A DNA stretch of 34,074 nucleotides from Planctomycetota bacterium (GTDB lineage Bacteria > Planctomycetota > UBA8108 > UBA1146 > JAKEFC01), in assembly GCA_022616235.1 (NCBI GenBank), contig JAKEFC010000215.1, positions 1-34,074 of the forward strand, in the 5' to 3' direction. The number at the start of each line of letters is the position of its first letter. Within the stretch, counting starts at the first letter, position 1. Of the stretch, positions 27,767 through 34,074 are shown one piece after another. The notes below the pieces were generated by a model. The model was not told the origin of the DNA and did no database searches. It saw only the letters and a program-made list of their open reading frames with translations. Both the position numbers and the translations under genes were made by a program.

Positions 27767-30309
27767 CCACGATCAAGATCCCAGAGCTATCCTTCGTCGT
27801 CTTGGTCGGAGTTTCGGGCTCCGGCAAGAGCACGTTCGCTCGCCGCCACTTCAAGGAAACCGAGGTTCTGTCCTCCGACTTTTGCCGCGGGCTGGTGTCC
27901 GACGACGAGAACGATCAAGCCGCCACGGCGGAGGCCTTCGATCTCTTGCACTACATCGCCCGCAAACGGCTCGCGGCCGGCAAGCTGACCGTCATCGATG
28001 CCACCAACGTGCAAGCGGACTCGCGGAAGCCGCTCGTTGCGCTGGCGCGCGAGTTCCACTGTCTGCCGGTCGCCGTCGTCCTCGATGTCCCCGAGCGCGT
28101 GGCACACGAGCGGAATCGCACGCGGCCGGATCGGGCCTTCGGACCCCACGTGATTCGGCAGCAGGCGGCGCAGTTGCACCGCTCGCTGCGCAGGCTCGAG
28201 GCGGAGGGGTTTCGCCACGTATTCATCCTCCGCTCGCCGGACCAGATCGAGAGCGCGGCGGTCGAGCGGACGCCGCTCTGGAACAACCTGAGGCACGAGC
28301 GCGGACCGTTCGACATTGTCGGCGACGTGCACGGCTGCTTCGATGAGCTTCTGGAGCTGCTCCGCACCCTCGGCTGGCGCGTGAACGAAGCTGCGTGCGC
28401 CGTCGAGCCGCGGGCGGATCGCAAGCTGATATTTCTCGGCGACCTCGTCGATCGCGGGCCGCGCACGCCGGAGGTGCTGGAGCTTGTCATGAACTCGGTG
28501 GCGGCGGGGGCGGCGCTCTGCGTCCCCGGCAACCACGACATGAAGCTCATGCGCAAGCTCCGCGGCCGCGATGTGCAGATTACGCACGGACTCGCGGAGT
28601 CGTTGGCGCAGCTCGGCGATCGCACCGAGGAGTTTCGCGAACGGGTCGCGGCATTCCTCGATGACCTCGTGAGCCACTACGTGCTCGACGGCGGCAACCT
28701 CGTCGTCGCTCACGCCGGGTTGAAGGAGTCGATGCAGGGGCGAGGCTCCGGAGCCGTGCGCGAGTTCGCCCTTTACGGCGAGACCACCGGGGAGACGGAC
28801 GATTTCGGGCTCCCCGTCCGCTACGACTGGGCCGCCGAGTATCGCGGCCGCGCCATGGTCGTCTACGGACACACGCCGGTGCCCGACCCGGAGTGGCTGA
28901 ACCGCACGATCAACATCGACACGGGCTGCGTCTTCGGCGGGAAGCTGACCGCGCTTCGCTACCCCGAGCGGGAGCAGGTCTCCGTCGCGGCGCGACGCAC
29001 CTACGCCGAGCCGCGCAAACCGTTCCTCACGCCGGGGCTGCAAGCGCCCGCGCTTACCGCCCAACAGCGCCACGACGACGTGCTCGATCTCGAGGATGTG
29101 ATCGACAAGCGGATCGTAGCAACTCGCCTCCACGGCAACGTGACGGTTCGCGCGGAGAACGCGGCCGCGGCGCTCGAAGTGATGAGCCGCTTCGCTGTGA
29201 ATCCGAAGTGGCTCGTCTATCTGCCGCCCACGATGTCGCCGTGCGCGACGAGCCAGCAGCCGGCGCTGCTCGAGCATCCGGCGCAAGCGTTCGCGTACTA
29301 CCGGCAGGAAGGCGTGCCGCGCGTGGTGTGCGAGGAGAAGCATATGGGATCGCGCGCCGTGCTCCTCGTATGTCGCGACGATGAAGCTGCGCGAAAACGA
29401 TTCGGAGTGGTCGGAGAAGGCAGCGGCATCTGCTACACGCGCACTGGGCGGCGCTTTTTCGATGATGGGACGCTCGCGGCGAGTCTGCTCGAGCGCGTGC
29501 GCTGGGCGGCGAGTCGCGCGGGGCTTTGGGAGGAGCTGCGCACGGATTGGCTTTGCCTAGACTGCGAGATCATGCCGTGGTCTGCGAAGGGACAGGCGCT
29601 CATCGCCGGCCAATATGCGCCGGTAGGCGCGGCAGCGGCGGCGATTCTCGGCGCCGCGGAGGATTCTCTGCATGCGGCCGCCGCGCGCGGCATCGAAATT
29701 CAAGCTCTCCTGGCGCGAACGGTGAATCGGCGGCAAATGGCCGGAGACTACATTGCCGCCTACCGGCGCTACTGCTGGGCCGTGCGTTCCATCGAAGAAG
29801 TCCGGCTCGCGCCGTTCCATCTCCTCGCCGCGGAGGGCGGGGTCTTCACCGACCGCCCGCACGATTGGCACATGGAGACTCTCGCGCGGCTCGCGGGCGG
29901 TATCATCGTCGCGACTCCGTTTCGCGTCGTAGATGTCACCGACACGGAGAGCGAAGCCGCGGCGGTGCGCTGGTGGGAGGAGATCACCGAGCGCGGCGGC
30001 GAGGGGATGGTCGTGAAGCCGCGGGAGTTCACTTCCCGAGGCAAGCGCGGCCTCCTCCAGCCGGCGATCAAATGTCGCGGCCGCGAGTACCTGCGCATCA
30101 TCTACGGGCCCGAGTATTCGGCTCCCGAGAATCTCGAACGCCTGCGCTCGCGCGGACTGAGCGGGAAGCGGTCGCTCGCGCTCCGCGAGTTCGCGCTCGG
30201 CATCGAAGGGCTCGAGCGCTTCGTGCGCGGCGAGCCGCTCCGGCGCGTTCACGAGTGCGTCTTCGGCGTGCTCGCGCTCGAAAGCGAGCCGGTGGATCCG
30301 CGGCTGTAA
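27763..30309 (+). CDS. pnkp: Pnkp, polynucleotide kinase-phosphatase-ligase for RNA repair
   Basis: 848 aa, close to the usual length near 870. Three catalytic modules in order. 5' kinase: P-loop GVSGSGKST (16-24). Metallophosphoesterase removing 2',3'-cyclic or 3' phosphates: GDVHG (187-191), GDLVDRG (226-232), GNHD (256-259), VVAHAG (His 317), GHT (369-371). Adenylyltransferase/ligase: Lys 526 in EEKHMGS, EGMVVK (747-752), and AIKCRGREYLRI as motif V. With Hen1 it heals and seals tRNA-like breaks left by ribotoxins; the ligase needs Hen1 to act. GTG start, overlapping hen1. All key residues look intact. No RtcB or third ligase gene is present nearby. Confidence 0.96.
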   Translation: MTTIKIPELSFVVLVGVSGSGKSTFARRHFKETEVLSSDFCRGLVSDDENDQAATAEAFDLLHYIARKRLAAGKLTVIDATNVQADSRKPLVALAREFHCLPVAVVLDVPERVAHERNRTRPDRAFGPHVIRQQAAQLHRSLRRLEAEGFRHVFILRSPDQIESAAVERTPLWNNLRHERGPFDIVGDVHGCFDELLELLRTLGWRVNEAACAVEPRADRKLIFLGDLVDRGPRTPEVLELVMNSVAAGAALCVPGNHDMKLMRKLRGRDVQITHGLAESLAQLGDRTEEFRERVAAFLDDLVSHYVLDGGNLVVAHAGLKESMQGRGSGAVREFALYGETTGETDDFGLPVRYDWAAEYRGRAMVVYGHTPVPDPEWLNRTINIDTGCVFGGKLTALRYPEREQVSVAARRTYAEPRKPFLTPGLQAPALTAQQRHDDVLDLEDVIDKRIVATRLHGNVTVRAENAAAALEVMSRFAVNPKWLVYLPPTMSPCATSQQPALLEHPAQAFAYYRQEGVPRVVCEEKHMGSRAVLLVCRDDEAARKRFGVVGEGSGICYTRTGRRFFDDGTLAASLLERVRWAASRAGLWEELRTDWLCLDCEIMPWSAKGQALIAGQYAPVGAAAAAILGAAEDSLHAAAARGIEIQALLARTVNRRQMAGDYIAAYRRYCWAVRSIEEVRLAPFHLLAAEGGVFTDRPHDWHMETLARLAGGIIVATPFRVVDVTDTESEAAAVRWWEEITERGGEGMVVKPREFTSRGKRGLLQPAIKCRGREYLRIIYGPEYSAPENLERLRSRGLSGKRSLALREFALGIEGLERFVRGEPLRRVHECVFGVLALESEPVDPRL

Positions 30310-30380
30310 CGGGTAGAACCGCGGCGCGCACAGCGAACAACGAGCGGCGAAAGTCCAGGCAATGCGGCGTGAATCGTCTC

Positions 30381-30406
30381 GGCGGCTCGGTCGCCCTCGA
30401 ACCGCC
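30381..30406 (+). terminator. Hairpin after pnkp
   Basis: GGCGGCTCG (30381-30389) pairs with CGAACCGCC (30398-30406), nine base pairs with one wobble and an eight-base loop, 72 nt past the pnkp stop. TCTCCT follows, not a full T-run, so the terminator call is moderate. Confidence 0.4.
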
Positions 30407-30550
30407 TCTCCTAGGGATGTTCCGATAAGGTATATTATGATGAGTCGCCGCGGCGGGGGGGGATCGGCAGGGAATCTCGACCTTTGCGCCGTTTCTCGCG
30501 GTGATCTGACGTGAGCTTGGCTGGGCGGACCCGGTGACTCGGGACTTACT

Positions 30551-30901
30551 TCACTTCTTCGCGGGCTTCGCCGCCGGCTTGGCATCGCCTTTGGCGGCGG
30601 CCGGCTTCGGCGCGCCCTTCGCCGCGGCTGCGGGCTTGGCGCCGGCAGCGGCGCCGGCGGCCGCGGGAGCGGCTGCGGCCGCGCCGGCCTCGAGGACTGC
30701 GCCTTCCTCGGCTTTCTTTTCCTTCTTCTTCGCGCGCTTCTTCACGACCAGTACGCGCACCTTGGGCAGCCCGAATGGGCTCGTGTCGCCGGCCTTGAAC
30801 TTGCCGGACCTCGTCAATTCGGCGATGCGTTGAGCGCGGCTGAGGACGTTCTTCTGGCGCGTCATGGACGCGCGCAGGCGGAGGCTCTTGTCGACGGTCA
30901 T
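30551..30901 (-). CDS. Small basic protein of the PVC-superphylum family, with Ala/Lys/Pro tail
   Basis: 116 aa. The N-terminal 55 residues (MTVDKSLRLRASMTRQKNVL, then LSRAQRIAELTRSGKF, SPFGLPKVRVL) match a family of small basic proteins that I know only from Planctomycetota, Verrucomicrobiota and Chlamydiota (I believe TIGR04137); this cannot be searched here. The function is unproven; the charge suggests RNA or ribosome association. A lysine cluster (VVKKRAKKKEKKAEE) leads into a low-complexity tail of Ala, Lys, Pro and Gly (about 68-116), like histone-H1-type tails. ATG at 30901 with AAGGAA upstream. Monocistronic. Confidence 0.85.
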   Translation of the reverse strand: MTVDKSLRLRASMTRQKNVLSRAQRIAELTRSGKFKAGDTSPFGLPKVRVLVVKKRAKKKEKKAEEGAVLEAGAAAAAPAAAGAAAGAKPAAAAKGAPKPAAAKGDAKPAAKPAKK

Positions 30902-31375
30902 CGGGGTTCCTTAGCAAGTGAAGTCAGTGCACGCAAAGCGATGAAGATCGCGAAAGATAGCGGCTTTCTCTCATCGCCGCAAGATAGCGGCGGTATGAAC
31001 ACGGGTTGCTGTTCCGCGCTTGCCGCGCTGATCGGAATAGCCAGCACTTGCGGATGCGGTCCTTGTCGCCGGTCTTTGCGTCGGTGCGCGGCTCGTCCCA
31101 GAGGTGCTCGACCTTGGTGCATGGGAGCCGGTCTCGTACACCCAGAAACATCTGCGCCGAGGTCGGCGCGGTCCTCTGCGCTTCGGCGCCACCGGGCCGC
31201 GCGGTAGCACCTTCCGGGCTGAGTAGGGCGCGAGCCCTGCAACGGGCGATCTAACAGGAGCGTCCGAATGCGAACACAAGCCATGCGCTTGCGACAACTC
31301 TCGGGGGGGAACATCAGCGGGAACACCCTGGTGCGCAGAGGGGAGGACGCCCACGACCCCGAATCGGCTTGGACA
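30902..31375. other. Intergenic region with a possible gene remnant
   Basis: No complete gene is convincing. On the minus strand a frame from about 31151 to 30924 includes the protein-like segment KVEHLWDEPRTDAKTGDKDR with strongly GC-biased third positions, but it loses that character before its stop and has no SD. It may be a fragment of a lost gene. The last bases before 30902 carry the ribosome site of the small basic protein. Confidence 0.3.
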
Positions 31376-31840
31376 TCAGTCGACAGTGCACTTGCAAAGA
31401 AACTCGCTTAAAGTATCTGCGACGACTTCTACCTCTTCATCCGCGAGCGCATCTCCGGCAGCGATTGCCTCGTGCGGGATCCGCACAATCGCTGGGTCAT
31501 CTCGTTTGTCGTCAAGCCTCAAGAAATATGGATCGCCCGAGCCTTCCAGACATTGGCCAACGGGTAGGTAGCCTCTTTTCACAGCCGCGACGCCAGGATA
31601 GGCAACAGTAGTCTCCTCGACTATCTGAGCCGGCGTCATCCAGCGCATCTCCACCCCCATGCCTGAAGCGTCCTCAGCCTCGGAGAGCGAGAATCGCGTG
31701 CCGGCCAGTTTGAGCCTCCGGAAAGCTACCGTAAGCCATTCTGGTGCATTGATCGGGAGGGCACTTAGGCGATCTACTTCCTCGTCAGGTTGGACGGCTC
31801 CCGTAAGAGGCAATTCTGAGATTCTTTCTAAAACGCTCAT
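31376..31840 (-). CDS. SUKH (SMI1/KNR4-like) family protein, possible immunity protein
   Basis: 154 aa. The pattern GYLPVGQCLEGSGDPYFLRL followed by DPAIVRIPHEA and a C-terminal helix is typical of SUKH/SMI1-KNR4 proteins, many of which are immunity factors against secreted or contact-dependent nuclease toxins. The N-terminus has LPLTGAVQPDEEVDRLSALP and PEWLTVAFRRLK. AGGAGG lies eight bases before the ATG. The ATG overlaps the stop of an upstream broken frame (ATGA). Base composition is visibly lower in GC than neighbouring genes, suggesting acquisition by transfer. No intact toxin gene is nearby. Confidence 0.75.
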   Translation of the reverse strand: MSVLERISELPLTGAVQPDEEVDRLSALPINAPEWLTVAFRRLKLAGTRFSLSEAEDASGMGVEMRWMTPAQIVEETTVAYPGVAAVKRGYLPVGQCLEGSGDPYFLRLDDKRDDPAIVRIPHEAIAAGDALADEEVEVVADTLSEFLCKCTVD

Positions 31841-32192
31841 CGCTTGAGCCTCCTGCCGAGGGGTCCATCCACCGCGACAAGCCTGCTCGATCCGGGCTTC
31901 TCCCCTGGCTTAAGTTCCGCCCAATGCACACCCCGAAGGTGCACCAGTGCATGACCCTTCAGCTGATGGCACCGCCTTCATCGGGACAGTTCTGATCGTT
32001 GTCGGGCTCGCGAATCCAGCACATGCCCCAGGTGTCTGTCTAATCATCGCAGACCTCTCCAAGCATCTCCTGGACCGTGGAGGGCGGAGGAGGAAAACCG
32101 CCTTGGGCCAGCGCATGTCGCGGCCACGACGCCGCAGTGACGATGCAAAGGATGAGAAGAAGGCCGCTGGAGCAAGCAGGAAAACGACACAT
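31837..32192 (-). pseudogene. Broken gene for a small secreted protein upstream of the SUKH gene
   Basis: The ATG at 32192 has AGAGGAG upstream and begins a clear signal peptide (CSSGLLLILCIVTAAS, ending RHALA before QGGFPPPP). The frame hits TAG at 32040-32042 after 50 codons. In the same frame beyond it the sequence still reads like protein (TDTWGMCWIREPDNDQNCPD) to TGA at 31959. The neighbouring frame then continues plausibly (HALVHLRGVHWAELKPGEKP) to a TGA that overlaps the SUKH start. One nonsense change (a Trp TGG to TAG would explain it) and one missing base would account for the whole. Alternatively these are two or three tiny genes, or sequencing errors. No family recognised. Confidence 0.5.
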
Positions 32193-32341
32193 GGAAATAA
32201 CTCCTCTCAGGCCCATGGCGCGGCGCGCGGCGAGGGATCGGCGCAGGCGGCCGTTCATGGCGGGTAGGAATAATGTCCGGATGCGGTCGATGCAAGAAAA
32301 GACTTGGAGAGATTTCTGCCAAGTCTTGGCTCGGCGAGGAG

Positions 32342-33475
32342 CTACGCCTCAGCAGGTTCAAGCGTCGCGTCGAGGCGGCCGTGCTCGGCCGGTGCCGCCG
32401 GCGGCGCGTCGCGGCCCGCCCCGGCAGGAATCGCGAGCGGATTCGTGAGGGCCCAGAGGCGGCCGTTGCGGCGGATCTCGGCGCGATAGATGCCGGCCGG
32501 TGCGGCGGCGAGGTCGAGGCGATGGCCCCCCGCCCGCGCCGCGACTTGTCCAGAGCGCAGGATGCGAAGCTCGGTCTCGTCGCGCTCCGGCGCGCGCAAC
32601 GAGAGCGCGCCCCCGTGTGCATCGAAGCTCACGAGTCCGCGCTCCTCGTCGGGGCTGCAAAACACGTTCACGAAGCGGCCGGCGATGAGCGCGGCGCGCA
32701 ACGCGGCGGCATCGCGCGCGCAATCGCCGGTCGGCGGATCGCACCAGGCGAGCAGATTGTGCGTGCGGAAAAGCAGCTCGTAGGAAGGCGTCGCGATGCG
32801 GCCGCCGAAGAGCGAGCGCCGGTGCGCGTCGATGCCGATGAATCCGACGGCGGGCGCGGGCCGCGGCTGCTCGTTGAGCCAATCCCAACGCGCCAGCGTC
32901 CGCGGGTCGGGCTCGAAGGACAGCGCCAGCGGCCTCTGAAGTCGCCGGTGCAGATTCCATGGCCGCACCGACTCCGCCCATTCGACGAGGAAGGTCGCCA
33001 GCTCGATCCCGCAGACGCGCCGATCCCACGTGCGCCACGGCCGATTCCAGAGCGCAAGCCACGGGTTCAGGAAGCCGCGCGGATGCGGCACCCACGCGGT
33101 CGCGCCGGCGGCTTCCACCGCGGACAACAGGCGCTCCTGCGATCCCCGGCACTGGAGCCGCGCATCGCCCGCGAGACCGAGCGCAAGCAGATGGTTGTGG
33201 AAGGGCGATGGCGTCAGCTCGACGTCGGCGAGCACGAGGAGCCCCTGATCGTACCCCTCCGCTTCGCGCGCGCGGAGCGTGTTGTGGTCGGTGATCACCA
33301 CGAAGTCGAGCCCCGCGGCGAGCGCGGCGTCCACGGTGTCGCGGAGCGTCACTCCCCCATCGGAAAAACTCGTGTGGATGTGGAACGCGCCCCACAGCGG
33401 CGTGCGCGCGGGCGCGCCTTCGCGAGCGCCGCCGAACGCGCCTCGCTCCGCCCGCTCTCCATTGCTCTCGCTCAC
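32342..33475 (-). CDS. PHP-domain metal-dependent phosphoesterase-like protein
   Basis: 377 aa. PHP fold metal motifs: HIHTSFSDG (His about 32 and 34, Asp about 39), VITDHN (about 61-65), VELTP, VPHPRG, and GFIGIDAHRRS near residue 240. The C-terminal 100 residues look like a beta-sandwich (ELRILRSGQVAARAGG, GIYRAEIRRNGR), as in CehA/McbA-type proteins. It probably hydrolyses a phosphoester, but the substrate is unknown. The GTG at 33475 overlaps the upstream gene's stop (GTGA); the frame is open further upstream but only as a shadow of that gene. It follows a flippase-like membrane protein, hinting at a lipid or envelope substrate. Confidence 0.88.
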   Translation of the reverse strand: MSESNGERAERGAFGGAREGAPARTPLWGAFHIHTSFSDGGVTLRDTVDAALAAGLDFVVITDHNTLRAREAEGYDQGLLVLADVELTPSPFHNHLLALGLAGDARLQCRGSQERLLSAVEAAGATAWVPHPRGFLNPWLALWNRPWRTWDRRVCGIELATFLVEWAESVRPWNLHRRLQRPLALSFEPDPRTLARWDWLNEQPRPAPAVGFIGIDAHRRSLFGGRIATPSYELLFRTHNLLAWCDPPTGDCARDAAALRAALIAGRFVNVFCSPDEERGLVSFDAHGGALSLRAPERDETELRILRSGQVAARAGGHRLDLAAAPAGIYRAEIRRNGRLWALTNPLAIPAGAGRDAPPAAPAEHGRLDATLEPAEA

Positions 33476-34074
33476 CCTTGCGCGCCTTCGTTGCTTGTGG
33501 ACTTCATGGACGGATTCCCCTGCGCGTATGCCGATTCTACCGGCTCCGGCTCGCGATTCATCTCTTCGGTAGCGCGGGCGGCTTCCTCCAGCGCCTTCTT
33601 GCCGCGCACATAGAAATAGATTCCCCACGCCGCGCAGATCGCCATGAGGATTCGGTAGCAGAGCGCGACCTCCGCGCCATGCGTCGCCCCCATGCTGCTG
33701 AAGAGCGCCTTGTAGGCCCACTCCGCCACGCCGAGACCTCCCGGGGACACCGGCAGAGCGAATCCGAGTTGGCCGACGGGGATCAGGAAGAAATACTGAT
33801 CCGCGCGCGGGTACTCTCCGATCAGCGCCCGCGCGACGATCATGTGCGTCACGACGATGCCGGCTTGCGTCACCACCGACAGGAACAACGCGATGAGCAA
33901 CGCTCGCTTCTGCGTGCGGAGCTGCCAGATCGCGGCGGCGAGGCGCGCGAGGAATCGCCCCCCCGGTAGGCGCGCCGCGGCGCGCTCGATCCGCGCCTGC
34001 AGCGCGCGCGGCGCGAACAGTATGGTCACGCCGCCGAGTGCGATCACCCCCGCCGCCGCCGCGAGGGTCCAGAG
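33472..34074 (-). CDS. Flippase-like integral membrane protein (LPG synthase TM/AglD family), partial
   Basis: The frame is open to the window edge, so only the C-terminal 200 residues are visible. Several membrane helices are evident (ALLIALFLSVVTQAGIVVTH, YFFLIPVGQLGFALPV, YRILMAICAAWGIYFYV). The segment LPVSPGGLGVAEWAYKALF is the hallmark of the lysylphosphatidylglycerol synthase transmembrane region/AglD-like family, often associated with lipid or glycolipid translocation. The tail is charged and cytoplasmic-like. It overlaps the PHP gene by four bases. The N-terminus lies outside the window. Confidence 0.85.
   Translation of the reverse strand, partial: LWTLAAAAGVIALGGVTILFAPRALQARIERAAARLPGGRFLARLAAAIWQLRTQKRALLIALFLSVVTQAGIVVTHMIVARALIGEYPRADQYFFLIPVGQLGFALPVSPGGLGVAEWAYKALFSSMGATHGAEVALCYRILMAICAAWGIYFYVRGKKALEEAARATEEMNREPEPVESAYAQGNPSMKSTSNEGAQG

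Noticed and set aside
27787-29343. 518-codon minus-strand frame inside pnkp
   Set aside because: Antisense to an intact, motif-complete Pnkp gene; no SD and no recognisable family.
30425-30440. AT-rich TATATTATG as a promoter
   Set aside because: No -35 element at suitable spacing on either strand, and no gene positioned to use it.
30902-31375. tRNA or other known RNA gene
   Set aside because: No T-loop-like GTTCRA segment with matching acceptor stem, and no RNase P, tmRNA or SRP signature could be found by eye.

Overview
This is a GC-rich bacterial chromosome segment, densely packed on both strands. The best lineage clue is a small basic protein at 30551-30901 (N-terminus MTVDKSLRLRASMTRQKNVL). 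As I recall it, this family is restricted to Planctomycetota, Verrucomicrobiota and Chlamydiota. A fused AroD-AroE, an archaeal-type (type II) GAPDH and a giant kinase/sigma-54 activator also fit a planctomycete-like member of that superphylum, but this assignment is inference.

Layout. 1-671: no convincing gene. 672-1901 (-): MsrB-MsrA methionine sulfoxide reductase, probably exported. 2060-7018 (-): giant Ser/Thr kinase, NTPase, TPR and sigma-54 activator fusion. 7211-8647 (+): FapA/DUF342 protein. 8765-10650 (+): gmd and rmd, making GDP-D-rhamnose. 10664-16704 (-): the rod-shape cluster mreB, mreC, mreD, PBP2, rodA. 16705-17212: a 182-nt repeat element with inverted ends and a strong hairpin. 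17213-18289 (-): a membrane-anchored coiled-coil protein and a tiny one-helix membrane protein. 19005-21112 (+): riboflavin synthase coupled to gltX. 21174-22451 (-): type II GAPDH. 22679-23881 (-): Rho, behind an unusually long leader. 24699-30309 (+): aroDE, hen1 and pnkp. 30551-30901 (-): small basic protein. 31376-32192 (-): a lower-GC islet with a SUKH-like protein and a broken secreted-protein gene. 32342-34074 (-): PHP-domain protein and a partial flippase-like membrane protein.

How the genes work together. Hen1 and Pnkp form the known bacterial RNA repair system: end healing, 3' terminal 2'-O-methylation and sealing. Here they are tied translationally to each other and sit in one apparent operon with the shikimate-pathway fusion. 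MreBCD, PBP2 and RodA form an elongasome, so the cell probably makes lateral peptidoglycan. Three minus-strand promoters with perfect TATAAT boxes and GC-rich discriminators precede mreB, the coiled-coil operon and the rho leader.

The least expected items are the kinase/sigma-54 fusion with altered catalytic residues, the GAPDH insertion, the repeat element, the long rho leader with a possible coupled leader ORF, and the decayed secreted gene joined to a SUKH gene close to the RNA repair operon. No tRNA, rRNA, CRISPR array, transposase or integrase was recognised.
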